10,545 nucleotides of DNA from CAZIPZ01 sp964541075 (GCA_964541075.1 CAZIPZ010000144.1:1-10545); one strand, 5' to 3'; shown: positions 1 to 6,417, counted from the stretch's first letter. Numbers and translations are program-made. Notes: generated by a model from the letters alone, not told the origin.

Positions 1-29
1 CGCTGCGTAATCGCTGTCGTTGATCTGTT

Positions 30-81
30 GCTTGCCAACGTCCCCGGCAAGCGGTGAAATCCCCGAAACAGATACGGGGAT
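30..81 (+). promoter_or_regulatory. Two tandem stem-loops in the leader of the oxidoreductase gene
   Basis: Two perfect 7-bp inverted repeats, each with a 9-base loop, lie back to back: GCTTGCC (30-36) with GGCAAGC (46-52), and ATCCCCG (59-65) with CGGGGAT (75-81). The second arm of the second hairpin contains the GGGGA (76-80) that would be the Shine-Dalgarno sequence for the ATG at 87, so folding would hide the ribosome binding site. The first hairpin lacks a T-run and is not a typical intrinsic terminator. The inverted repeats are directly visible; any role in translation control is inference, and GC-rich DNA makes such repeats easily by chance. Confidence 0.35.
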
Positions 82-86
82 GGAAC

Positions 87-1484
87 ATGCGGGAATCGAT
101 GCGGACGGGCTGGTCGCGGCGCGGGCTGCTGCGGGGCGGCGCGGCGATTGCGGGCATGTTGGCAATGCCGGGATGCGCGATGGCGCAGGGACGGCGGCTG
201 GGCCCCGGCGACCGGATCAACGTGGCGGCGATCGGCGCGGGCGGACAGGGCTCGTCCAACATGTCGGCGCTGACGGGCGAGAACATCGTCGCCTATGCCG
301 ATGTGGATCTCGGGCGCGTGTCGCGCTCGCTGCGCGACAAGGACGGGGTGGTGCGGCCGGAGCGCGTGGCGCTGAATGCGGCGTATGAGAAGGCGCAGCA
401 CTTTGTCGACTACCGCGAGATGCTGGACAAGCGGAAGGACATCGACGCCGTCGTGATTGCGACGCCGGACCATCACCACGCGCTGGCGGCGATGATGGCG
501 ATGGAGCGCGGGCTGCACGTCTATGTGCAGAAGCCACTCACCTACTCCGTCAACGAGGCGCGAGCGCTGCTGAAACTGGCGCGCGCCAATCCAAAGCTCG
601 TGACGCAGATGGGCAATCAGGGTCACTCGGGCGACGATGGCCGTCGCGTGGTGGAGCTGATCAAGGGCGGCGCCATCGGTAAGGTGAAGGAGGTCCACGT
701 CTGGACCAACCGTCCGGTTTGGCCGCAGGGGGTGGCGAAGCCCGAGCCGAAGCCTGTTCCGGCGACGCTGGACTGGGACAAGTGGCTGGGGCCGGCCGAT
801 GTGAACTGGGGTTACAACCCGGACTATGCGCACTTCAACTNNNNNNNNNNGGGCGCGCACCTGATCGATTTCCCGTTCTGGGCGCTGGAGCCGGGCCTGC
901 CGACGCGCGTCGAGACGCGGCACACGCTGTGGGGCGGCGATACAGATCCGTGGGACTACAAGCGGCCGGAGACGCTGGCGGCTTTCCCGCTGGCGACGAT
1001 AACCTCCTACACGTTCGGCAATGCGAAGGGCGGGCCGGTGACGCTGATGTGGTATGATGGCGGTCTCGCGCCGCCGACGCCGCAGGGCATGCCCGTGGGC
1101 GCCAAGATGAACGAGGAAGGCGGCGTGATGTTCGTCGGCGACGGCGGCACGCTGCTGCATGAGACCTATGGCGAGAAGCCGCTGATCATCGGCGAGGAAG
1201 CCAAGGCGCGCGCGGCCAAGATCGGGCAGTCGATCCCGCGCATCCGCGACGGCATCAAGGGCCACGAGCAGAACTGGGCGCGGGCCATCCGCGGCGAGGA
1301 AGCCGCCTCCTGCCCGTTCGAGCATGCGGCGCCGCTGACCGAGACGATGCTGCTCGGCATCGTGGCCATGCAGGCGGAGCAGCCAATCGAGTACGATGGC
1401 GCGGCAGGCAAGGTCACCAACCTGCCGGACGCCAATCCGCTGCTCGGACGAACCTATCGCGAAGGGTGGGCGCTGCCGGCCTAG
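87..1484 (+). CDS. Tat-exported Gfo/Idh/MocA family oxidoreductase (interrupted by an N gap)
   Basis: This is a predicted NAD(P)-dependent oxidoreductase of the Gfo/Idh/MocA family, probably acting on a sugar or cyclitol in the periplasm; the substrate cannot be read from the sequence. From ATG 87 the protein begins with a twin-arginine signal: SRRGLLRGG (Arg-Arg at residues 11-12), a hydrophobic stretch, and a likely cleavage site after A-M-A (about residue 33). The Rossmann dinucleotide motif GAGGQG follows at residues 50-55. The family EKP motif appears as VQKPL, with Lys149. The GAHLID segment after the gap belongs to the conserved core. The run of Ns at 841-850 replaces part of that core, so the true protein is longer than read here. 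ATG 87 is preferred because GGGGA lies 6 bases upstream; a GTG at 54 and an ATG at 99 are in-frame alternatives. The gene is convergent with the aminotransferase fragment, 14 bases away. Base composition is much richer in GC than the right part of the window. Confidence 0.88.
   Translation: MRESMRTGWSRRGLLRGGAAIAGMLAMPGCAMAQGRRLGPGDRINVAAIGAGGQGSSNMSALTGENIVAYADVDLGRVSRSLRDKDGVVRPERVALNAAYEKAQHFVDYREMLDKRKDIDAVVIATPDHHHALAAMMAMERGLHVYVQKPLTYSVNEARALLKLARANPKLVTQMGNQGHSGDDGRRVVELIKGGAIGKVKEVHVWTNRPVWPQGVAKPEPKPVPATLDWDKWLGPADVNWGYNPDYAHFNXXXXGAHLIDFPFWALEPGLPTRVETRHTLWGGDTDPWDYKRPETLAAFPLATITSYTFGNAKGGPVTLMWYDGGLAPPTPQGMPVGAKMNEEGGVMFVGDGGTLLHETYGEKPLIIGEEAKARAAKIGQSIPRIRDGIKGHEQNWARAIRGEEAASCPFEHAAPLTETMLLGIVAMQAEQPIEYDGAAGKVTNLPDANPLLGRTYREGWALPA
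841..850. other. Assembly gap (10 N) inside the oxidoreductase gene
   Basis: Ten unknown bases split the coding sequence between Y-A-H-F-N and G-A-H-L-I-D. The frame happens to stay open across exactly 10 bases. Family members normally carry about 15 residues here (a W-R-G-W-like start, then F-G-T-G-A-L-G-D-M), so the real missing stretch is probably nearer 45 bases than 10. That estimate comes from memory of the family, not from an alignment. Confidence 0.95.
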
Positions 1485-1490
1485 GCCGGC
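1475..1490. repeat. 16-bp perfect palindrome over the oxidoreductase stop codon, possible bidirectional terminator
   Basis: GCCGGCCTAGGCCGGC is a perfect 16-base palindrome. As RNA it could fold as a 6-bp all-GC stem with a CTAG loop. The TAG at 1482-1484 is the stop codon of the oxidoreductase. It sits between two convergent genes, which suits a bidirectional transcription end, but no T-run follows on either strand. It could also be a chance palindrome in GC-rich DNA. Confidence 0.35.
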
Positions 1491-1498
1491 GCACCTAC

Positions 1499-1837
1499 CT
1501 ACTTCTTCAGGTTCCCGCAGAAGCGCTGGATGCGGCGGCAAGCTTCTTCCAGCTTGTCCGTCGATGTCGCGTAGGAGATGCGGAAGGCCGGGCTGAGGCC
1601 GAAGGCGGAGCCGAACACGACGGCGACTTTTTCTTCCTCCAGCAGGGCGGCGGCGAAGTCTTCGTCATTGGTGAGCTTCACACCGCTGGCCGAGGTCTTG
1701 CCGATGGCGCGCGAGCAATCCGGATAGACGTAGAAGGCGCCTTCCGGGGTCGGGCAGCTGAGTTCTTCGGTCTGGTTCAGCATCGACACGACGAGGTCGC
1801 GGCGCTTCTTGAACAGTTCCTGGTTCGGCTTGATGAA
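1499..1837 (-). CDS. Aspartate aminotransferase, C-terminal fragment cut at the contig junction
   Basis: This is the last 112 residues of a class I (fold type I) PLP-dependent aminotransferase of the AspC/AspB type, which moves the amino group between aspartate and 2-oxoglutarate in the cytosol. The fragment shows KKRRDLVVSML, PEGAFYVYP and GSAFGLSPAFRISYATS; the Arg in F-R-I-S-Y-A-T-S (residue 86 of the fragment) corresponds to the substrate carboxylate-binding Arg386 of E. coli AspC. A full enzyme is about 400 residues, so the PLP-binding lysine and the first three quarters are missing. Directly upstream of the first recognisable residues (Phe-Ile) the frame meets TAA (1838-1840) and family similarity stops. 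From there the minus strand reads TruA in another frame. The C-terminal pattern looks alphaproteobacterial. The cut is more likely an assembly join than a true pseudogene. Confidence 0.85.
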   Translation of the reverse strand, partial: FIKPNQELFKKRRDLVVSMLNQTEELSCPTPEGAFYVYPDCSRAIGKTSASGVKLTNDEDFAAALLEEEKVAVVFGSAFGLSPAFRISYATSTDKLEEACRRIQRFCGNLKK

Positions 1838-1840
1838 TTA
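1837..1840. other. Breakpoint between two unrelated sequences
   Basis: On the minus strand, TruA similarity is good down to K-T-Y-E-Y-H-I-C (last codon 1842-1840). Aminotransferase similarity begins at Phe-Ile (1837 downward) in a different frame. No inverted repeats, target duplication or transposase fragments are seen around it. GC content and apparent taxonomy change at the same place. A misassembly or chimeric scaffold explains all of this; a real deletion or rearrangement is the less likely alternative. Confidence 0.8.
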
Positions 1841-2184
1841 CAGATGTGGTACTCATAGGTCTTGGAGCGTGCAGAGCGACGGGCATGAAAATCGGCGACG
1901 ACTTCCTCGACCGATAATACCCGGATTTCTCTTGGAAGAAGGGCGTTCGCGCCGCGCAAGACCGAGTCGGTATCCATCGTGCGGATCGTTTCAACGCTGG
2001 CCACTTGTCCATGTGCGTGGACTCCAGCATCAGTTCGGCCGGAACCGGTTACATGGACTTCGTGATTGAACAATTGAGTCAGTACACGCTGCAACTCGCC
2101 CTGTACGGTCGGGCGGTCCGGTTGAATCTGCCAACCGTGAAATGGAGTGCCATCGTAAGCAACGGTGAGCTTGAGGTTCCGCAT
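1840..2184 (-). CDS. truA: tRNA pseudouridine synthase A (TruA), N-terminal fragment cut at the junction
   Basis: TruA converts uridines 38-40 of the tRNA anticodon arm to pseudouridine. The first 115 residues are present: the start LKLTVAYDGTPFHGWQ, then GSGRTDAGVHAHGQV with the catalytic aspartate at residue 52, then LPREIRVL and the RSKTYEYHIC strand. TruA proteins are usually about 240-270 residues, so over half is missing. The open frame runs on to 1777, but residues after Cys115 are an out-of-frame reading of the aminotransferase gene and should not be annotated as TruA. ATG 2184 fits the family N-terminus; no good Shine-Dalgarno sequence precedes it. The gene diverges from the glycosyltransferase with 37 bases between start codons. 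Confidence 0.88.
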
Positions 2185-2221
2185 TCGTATCGGTTATAGC
2201 ATGTGCGTGGGCATGCAAACT
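2171..2221. promoter_or_regulatory. Candidate divergent promoter with overlapping -10 elements
   Basis: Forward, TTGAGG (2171-2176) and TATAGC (2195-2200) are separated by 18 bases, each matching 4 of 6 sigma-70 consensus bases; transcription would start near 2207, just before the ATGs at 2213 and 2222. In reverse, TATAAC (2198-2193) is a good -10 ending 8 bases before the truA ATG, but its -35 is poor or badly spaced. Both -10 elements share GTTATAGC. Both transcripts would have very short leaders, which fits the lack of Shine-Dalgarno sequences. This rests on consensus matching by eye. Confidence 0.3.
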
Positions 2222-2959
2222 ATGCCGGTGACCGGAGTCGTCATTACATTCAATGAAGAAGACCGCATCGCGGCGGCCCTGGCCAGCCTATCTTGTTGTG
2301 ATGAAGTCATTGTTGTCGATTCCGAAAGCACCGACCGCACGCGTGAGGTGGCCGAGGCCCTTGGCGCGCGTGTCATCATCCGCGCCTGGCAGGGCTATTC
2401 CAACCAGAAGAATTTCGCTGCAGCGCAGGCCAAACATGATTGGATTCTCAGCATCGATGCTGATGAACGGTTGACTATCGAGCTTGCTGATGAGATCGCC
2501 AAATGGAAGAAAGAAGGGACGCCGTCCATAGCTGCAGCCTCATTCCCACGGCGCGCTTACTACCTGGGGGCGTGGATACGCCGATCAGGGTGGCGCCCCG
2601 ACACGAAAATCCGGCTGTATGACCGCCGCCGCGCTCATTGGCGCGAGAATGAAGTCCTGCACGAATCCCTGAACGTGGAAGGCCGCATCGCGGAATTCAA
2701 AGGAAATCTACTCCACTTTCCCTACCGAAGCTGGGCCGATCATTGCGCAACCGTCGAGCACTACACGTCGCTCGCGTCCCAAGCCGCACGAAAAAGCGGC
2801 CGCCGCGGCAGTGTTGTTAAGCTCTTTGTGGCCCCGCCGGCCACGTTCCTCAAGGCATTTCTATTACAAGGCGGCTTCATCGACGGGTGGCGCGGACTGG
2901 CCATTGCTTACATGGGGGCTCGCTATGTTTTCCTAAGGGAGTTCCGTATACTGCGCTGA
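2222..2959 (+). CDS. Family 2 glycosyltransferase, WaaE/KdtX-like
   Basis: This is a predicted inverting GT-A glycosyltransferase of about 245 residues, resembling the WaaE/KdtX group that adds a hexose to the lipopolysaccharide inner core. The N-terminal GT2 motif TGVVITFNEEDRI is followed by DEVIVVDSESTDRT and the metal- and sugar-nucleotide-binding DADE (residues 79-82 after W-I-L-S-I). Further on come Arg-rich R-S-G-W-R-P-D and a Trp/Arg segment before H-E-S-L. The C-terminus (FLKAFLLQGG to REFRIL) is amphipathic and hydrophobic, suggesting attachment to the inner membrane. ATG 2222 is chosen because the glycosyltransferase fold starts there; ATGs at 2213 and 2201 and a GTG at 2165 are in frame, but the GTG would overlap truA. 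Its TGA overlaps the ATG of pilD by one base, so the two are probably translated together. The acceptor could be lipid A-core, exopolysaccharide or pilin; context does not decide this. Confidence 0.82.
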   Translation: MPVTGVVITFNEEDRIAAALASLSCCDEVIVVDSESTDRTREVAEALGARVIIRAWQGYSNQKNFAAAQAKHDWILSIDADERLTIELADEIAKWKKEGTPSIAAASFPRRAYYLGAWIRRSGWRPDTKIRLYDRRRAHWRENEVLHESLNVEGRIAEFKGNLLHFPYRSWADHCATVEHYTSLASQAARKSGRRGSVVKLFVAPPATFLKAFLLQGGFIDGWRGLAIAYMGARYVFLREFRILR

Positions 2960-3792
2960 TGGAATGGATATTCGCTGTAGTTTTCGGCCTCATCGTTGGT
3001 AGTTTTTTGAATGTTTGCATTGTGAGGCTGCCACATGGAATATCGATAAGCGTTCCGCGCTCACACTGCCCGAAGTGCAAGAAGCCCATTCCGTGGTACG
3101 ACAACATCCCAGTTCTCAGCTATCTCATGCTTGGCGGCAAGTGTCGTTCCTGCAGAAAGAAAATCTCAGCGCGATATCCCATGATCGAGGCGACGAATGG
3201 CGCCGTGAGCGGCTTGCTCTACCTCAAGTTTGGCCTTGGCCCCGAGTGGTTCGTCTTCCTGGCATTTGCAGGTGCGTTGATCGTGCTGGCGTTCATCGAT
3301 ATCGACCATCGCATTCTACCTGACCCGATAACACTGAACGGTATTTGGATTGGGGCGCTGGCAAGCATATTTTTGGCCCAGCCCAGTCCCCTTGTGATGC
3401 GCCTTTTTCAATATGCAGGTATTCAAGCCGGACCGCGAACGAACGCATTCGTTGGAAGTTTGCTGGGCATGGCTGTTGGCGGAGGACTTTTGTGGGGGGT
3501 TGCTGAGGCGTACTTCCGCGTTCGCGGCGTTGAAGGAATGGGGTTCGGCGACGTTAAAATGATGGCGATGGTCGGAGCCTTTCTTGGAGCGCCTCTGACG
3601 CTTTTCACGATCATGATCGGCTCCCTGTTGGGATCGATCATTGGGCTGCTCTTCATTCGTTTTTCAGGCAAGTCGAGTGACTACGAACTGCCTTTTGGAA
3701 CCTTTCTCAGCTTTGCAGCGATCATAGCGGTGCTCTGCGGAGACGATCTCATCAGGCTCTATGTCGACCACATGATCCGTCCCGCTCTATGA
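2959..3792 (+). CDS. pilD: Type IV prepilin leader peptidase / N-methyltransferase (A24 family)
   Basis: PilD is an inner-membrane aspartyl protease that cuts the short leader of type IV prepilins and pseudopilins before Phe, then methylates the new N-terminus. At 277 residues it has the usual length. The N-terminal region shows a membrane segment with GSFLNV and two zinc-type CxxC pairs (Cys37/Cys40 and Cys62/Cys65) in the cytoplasmic loop linked to methylation. The peptidase domain carries FIDIDHRILPD (first catalytic aspartate about residue 114) and GFGDVK (Asp198), the two conserved A24 aspartates. Several hydrophobic helices follow. The start at 2959 matches the family N-terminus and overlaps the upstream TGA (TGATG); a more upstream in-frame start at 2887 lies inside the glycosyltransferase and is rejected. 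It overlaps the kinase gene by 4 bases (ATGA). Its substrates plausibly include the two minor pilins downstream. Confidence 0.95.
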   Translation: MEWIFAVVFGLIVGSFLNVCIVRLPHGISISVPRSHCPKCKKPIPWYDNIPVLSYLMLGGKCRSCRKKISARYPMIEATNGAVSGLLYLKFGLGPEWFVFLAFAGALIVLAFIDIDHRILPDPITLNGIWIGALASIFLAQPSPLVMRLFQYAGIQAGPRTNAFVGSLLGMAVGGGLLWGVAEAYFRVRGVEGMGFGDVKMMAMVGAFLGAPLTLFTIMIGSLLGSIIGLLFIRFSGKSSDYELPFGTFLSFAAIIAVLCGDDLIRLYVDHMIRPAL

Positions 3793-4898
3793 AATCCATC
3801 TTTTTCATTACCGCATTATTCTCATTTGCAGCTTTCTCGATTGTCATCCTTCGCGTTCGATCCGATCAGTGGCGCCGCCGTCTTATTGAACACATCACCA
3901 ATAAGATGCCCAGCGGTTTGCTAACGGTCGACCGCTCCGGAAAAATCACCGGCCACAACCCGGCCAGCGAACGCATCTTCGAGGGCAGCTTGAGCACGAA
4001 TACCATGCTGCCCAGCCTCGTGCGGGAATCCAAGTCGCTGCAGGAGTATCTGGAACGCTGTTTAGAGACCGGCGAAACCTACACACGCATGGAGTTTAAC
4101 GTTCCTATTCGCGCCGATGCCGATAAGCGCATCGGCATCAATCTGTCCCCGATCACCAGTTCACGGGGCGAAATAGAAGGGGCCATCTGTCTGCTGTCCG
4201 ATTTGACAGAAATCGTCGAACTCCAGAATCAAATCAAGTTGAAGGAAAATTTCGCTGCTTTGGGCGAAATCTCCGCCGGAATAGCGCATGAATTCAAGAA
4301 TTCCATCGCGACCATTCTTGGCTATGCGCAGATGTCCGCGAGTGAAAACGACGTAACCACCTTGCAGAGTTATTCGAAAGAGATTCAGAAAGAATCCCAG
4401 GCGCTTTCCGTAATAGTGACGGATTTCCTGAATTTCGCGAAGCCCATGCACGCGTCCATCTTCGAGACCGATTTGGTCGAGTTGCTGAAAACCGTTATCG
4501 CAGACGTGAAAAACCTTCGCCCAGGGGACTATGAAGTTCGATTCCAATCTACGGGAGAGGCGATTGTAAACTGCGACTCTACGTTGATGCGGCAATCCTT
4601 TCTTAATCTTCTGATCAATGCGGCAGAGGCTTTGGGCGGGCAGGGCTTGATCTCCGTCTCCATTGATGCGCTGCGCGAACGTGATTCGGTTCGCATCGTC
4701 GTCGAGGATACGGGACACGGAATACCTGCTCGAGAACTGAGCAAGATCTTCTTTCCCTTCTTTACGACCAAGTCACAGGGAACAGGCCTGGGGCTCGCTC
4801 TCGTCCAAAAGATAATCATCGCGCACAATGGACGAATCGAGGTGCAGAGCACCCCGGGCAAGGGAACCCGTTTCACAGTGACGCTTCCCAAAAAGTAA
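3789..4898 (+). CDS. PAS-domain sensor histidine kinase (PilS/NtrB-like)
   Basis: This 369-residue sensor kinase probably phosphorylates the NtrC-type regulator encoded downstream. It has one N-terminal membrane segment (residues about 3-22) followed by basic residues, a PAS domain (about 37-145, starting near M-P-S-G-L-L-T-V-D), a HisKA domain with H-box AGIAHEFKNS (phospho-acceptor His167), and a HATPase domain with N-box LLINAAEAL (Asn277), G1 box DTGHG (Asp307), the FFPFFTTK box and G2 box GTGLGLAL (331-338). Catalytic residues look intact. With a single membrane anchor and no periplasmic domain, the PAS domain likely senses a cytoplasmic or membrane signal, as in NtrB/AtoS-type kinases; PilS itself usually has six membrane segments, so true orthology is unproven. 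Start ATG 3789 overlaps the pilD stop as ATGA, and no separate ribosome binding site is visible, pointing to translational coupling. Confidence 0.92.
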   Translation: MKSIFFITALFSFAAFSIVILRVRSDQWRRRLIEHITNKMPSGLLTVDRSGKITGHNPASERIFEGSLSTNTMLPSLVRESKSLQEYLERCLETGETYTRMEFNVPIRADADKRIGINLSPITSSRGEIEGAICLLSDLTEIVELQNQIKLKENFAALGEISAGIAHEFKNSIATILGYAQMSASENDVTTLQSYSKEIQKESQALSVIVTDFLNFAKPMHASIFETDLVELLKTVIADVKNLRPGDYEVRFQSTGEAIVNCDSTLMRQSFLNLLINAAEALGGQGLISVSIDALRERDSVRIVVEDTGHGIPARELSKIFFPFFTTKSQGTGLGLALVQKIIIAHNGRIEVQSTPGKGTRFTVTLPKK

Positions 4899-4906
4899 TC
4901 CGCCTC

Positions 4907-4927
4907 ATTCCTCCATAACATAGGAAT
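4907..4927 (+). repeat. Weak inverted repeat between the kinase and the first pilin gene
   Basis: ATTCCT (4907-4912) and AGGAAT (4922-4927) can pair around a 9-base loop in the 51-base gap between the two genes. The stem is short and AT-rich and has no T-run after it, so it is not a convincing terminator. It covers the only Shine-Dalgarno-like AGGA in the gap, which is 24 bases from the pilin ATG and too far to serve it. Confidence 0.2.
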
Positions 4928-4949
4928 CCCGATTGCATTCGCCCAAGTC

Positions 4950-5408
4950 ATGCGTGGCCCTCTTGACTCCGCGCTAGGATTCACACTCATCGAAACAATG
5001 ATCACGACAGTGGTTCTTGTCTCGGGACTCGTCGGCGTTGCTTCCCTTTTTTCCTACAGCATCGCCGCCAACTTTAACAGCCAGCAGCGAACCGTGGCCG
5101 GCCTGCTGCTGCGCGACAAAGTAGAGCAGTTCCGAGCTGCTCCCTCCAACCATTCCAACTGGAGCCCCGGAGGCTCGCTCGACGCTGCTTCTCCAATTGC
5201 AGGTTATTTCGACTACGTCACCATCGGCTCGGACGGGTCCTTCAGCATCAGCACGGCAGATGGGGACGCACGATTCATGCGGCTTTGGAAAATCGAGGCC
5301 AGGACGCCCGCGAGGATCACTATCTGCATTCTCGGGCGAGGAGCCGGAAGCGGCCGGCGTCGAATTGAGCTGATCCGAGGGACGACTCTGGCGGGCGCAC
5401 GCTTCTAA
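4950..5408 (+). CDS. Type IV minor pilin, PilV-like
   Basis: This 152-residue prepilin-like protein has the class III signal: a 10-residue leader ending in Gly10, then FTLIETMITTVVLVSGLVG. The mature protein would start at Phe11 and carry Glu at position 5 (residue 15), the residue needed for pilin assembly. The hydrophobic helix runs to about residue 35 and is followed by a small globular domain without cysteine pairs. The TLIE..I pattern and the position just before a PilW-like gene suggest the PilV family of minor pilins, which help start pilus assembly. PilD, encoded two genes upstream, would process it. ATG 4950 gives a normal leader length but has no Shine-Dalgarno sequence in reach; an in-frame ATT at 4932 after AGGA is a remote alternative. 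The stop is 1 base before the next ATG. Confidence 0.82.
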   Translation: MRGPLDSALGFTLIETMITTVVLVSGLVGVASLFSYSIAANFNSQQRTVAGLLLRDKVEQFRAAPSNHSNWSPGGSLDAASPIAGYFDYVTIGSDGSFSISTADGDARFMRLWKIEARTPARITICILGRGAGSGRRRIELIRGTTLAGARF

Positions 5409-5409
5409 C

Positions 5410-6354
5410 ATGTCGCGACCTCAAGCGGGATTCTCCCTCATCGAGCTTCTTGTGGCGTTGGCAATAACGTCAGGAATCAGCATGATCGTATTTCAGCTGT
5501 TTTCCCAAAATGAGAAGGCATTTCGCGACCAGGACCTTGTTATCGAAGCGCAGCAGTCGGCGCGCGCTGTCGCATCGCAGATAGCGGATGAAATTCGGAT
5601 GGCCGGCCAGGGAATGCCCCTTTTTTCAGCAAGCTTTGATGAGACGGAAAGCGAAAGCGCTGCGGTGATACTGAACGGGTCAGACGATACACGCATCAAC
5701 TTTCGCGCGGGGCTGAGCCTCGCTGAAAGCGACGTACGGAGCCCTGTTCCGGTCGATTTCACCTTGGGGCAGTCACGATCAGTCACAGTCGGAAATGCGT
5801 CCATCTTTTCCAATGTCTTGGGATCCAGTTCTCCTGTCAGCCGTTTTGTATACATATGGGGTCCGGCCGCCAATGATGACTGGGCATGGGTCCGAGCCGA
5901 GCTAACAGCCATCGTCAATTCCGCGGACTTGCTCAGCATAACGCCTCTCACGGCAGGAGACATCGGCAGAAGCACAGGGCGTGATTCCATGCTCAGAACT
6001 TTCGACGACGGGATCACATTCCTCAGGCCTCCGAGCATCAGCCTGGAAGAGGCTGTGACCTTCTACCTTTCTGCGGGAAGTGTACGGCGGGCGATCGCCG
6101 CCAACATGGCGATGCCCGAAAACCTCTCGTGGTCGAGTCCGAATGAAATCGGTCGAAACTTCACGTCATTGACGTTCGCTTACTACGACGGACACGACAG
6201 GGTCGTATCGCCCAACACGCTTTCCAGACGCCGCTCGGTTGCGCGTGTGGATGTCCGAGTGACGAGCCAAACGGCCCTGCCGCTGAGCAATGGCTCTCGT
6301 CCAACCTACGGGCTCGCTGTTCGAACTCTTCTCAGAAACACTCTTATCCGATAG
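5410..6354 (+). CDS. Type IV minor pilin, PilW-like
   Basis: This 314-residue protein starts with a 7-residue leader and the cleavage site Gly7/Phe8 in QAGFSLIELLVALAITSG, with Glu12 as the mature position-5 glutamate. After the hydrophobic helix comes the PilW-like stretch QQSARAVASQIADEIRMAGQG, typical of the large minor pilin that with PilV and others forms the tip-initiating complex of type IV pili. The C-terminal half (about residues 90-314) is a beta-rich globular region of no recognised domain, ending in VDVRVTSQTA and VRTLLRN, patterns common in PilW proteins. It follows the PilV-like gene by one base, with no clear ribosome binding site, so translation is probably coupled. Other usual minor pilins (FimT/GspH, PilX) and PilY1 are not in the window. 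Confidence 0.85.
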   Translation: MSRPQAGFSLIELLVALAITSGISMIVFQLFSQNEKAFRDQDLVIEAQQSARAVASQIADEIRMAGQGMPLFSASFDETESESAAVILNGSDDTRINFRAGLSLAESDVRSPVPVDFTLGQSRSVTVGNASIFSNVLGSSSPVSRFVYIWGPAANDDWAWVRAELTAIVNSADLLSITPLTAGDIGRSTGRDSMLRTFDDGITFLRPPSISLEEAVTFYLSAGSVRRAIAANMAMPENLSWSSPNEIGRNFTSLTFAYYDGHDRVVSPNTLSRRRSVARVDVRVTSQTALPLSNGSRPTYGLAVRTLLRNTLIR

Positions 6355-6413
6355 CGCAAGAAGACTGTCCTTTGCATCGCGACCATCGAGTATCATGCTT
6401 TCCGCTTATGCAC

Positions 6414-6417
6414 GGAG
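6414..6417 (+). promoter_or_regulatory. Ribosome binding site that sets the response regulator start
   Basis: GGAG at 6414-6417 lies 7 bases before a GTG at 6425, the spacing of a good Shine-Dalgarno sequence. GTG 6425 places M-K-I-L-L-V-E-D at the very N-terminus, which is where receiver domains begin. Upstream in-frame starts (6290, inside the pilin gene, and 6395) lack this support. Confidence 0.75.

Noticed and set aside
20..388. 122-codon plus-strand open frame rich in Gly, Arg and Ala
   Set aside because: It is an alternate frame of the GC-rich oxidoreductase gene, with the amino-acid bias typical of shadow frames.
1837..1840. Insertion sequence or recombinase-made junction
   Set aside because: No inverted repeats, direct duplication or transposase-like frame was seen on either side.
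2011..2210. Repeated 10-mer ATGTGCGTGG at 2011 and 2201
   Set aside because: One copy encodes conserved TruA residues; two copies of a 10-mer this close are not a repeat family.
4161..4718. 185-codon open frame on the minus strand
   Set aside because: It lies wholly within the histidine kinase gene, whose domains are intact, and shows no recognisable motif.
5493..6038. 181-codon open frame on the minus strand
   Set aside because: It is antisense to the PilW-like gene, which has a clear prepilin signal; the product is low in recognisable structure.
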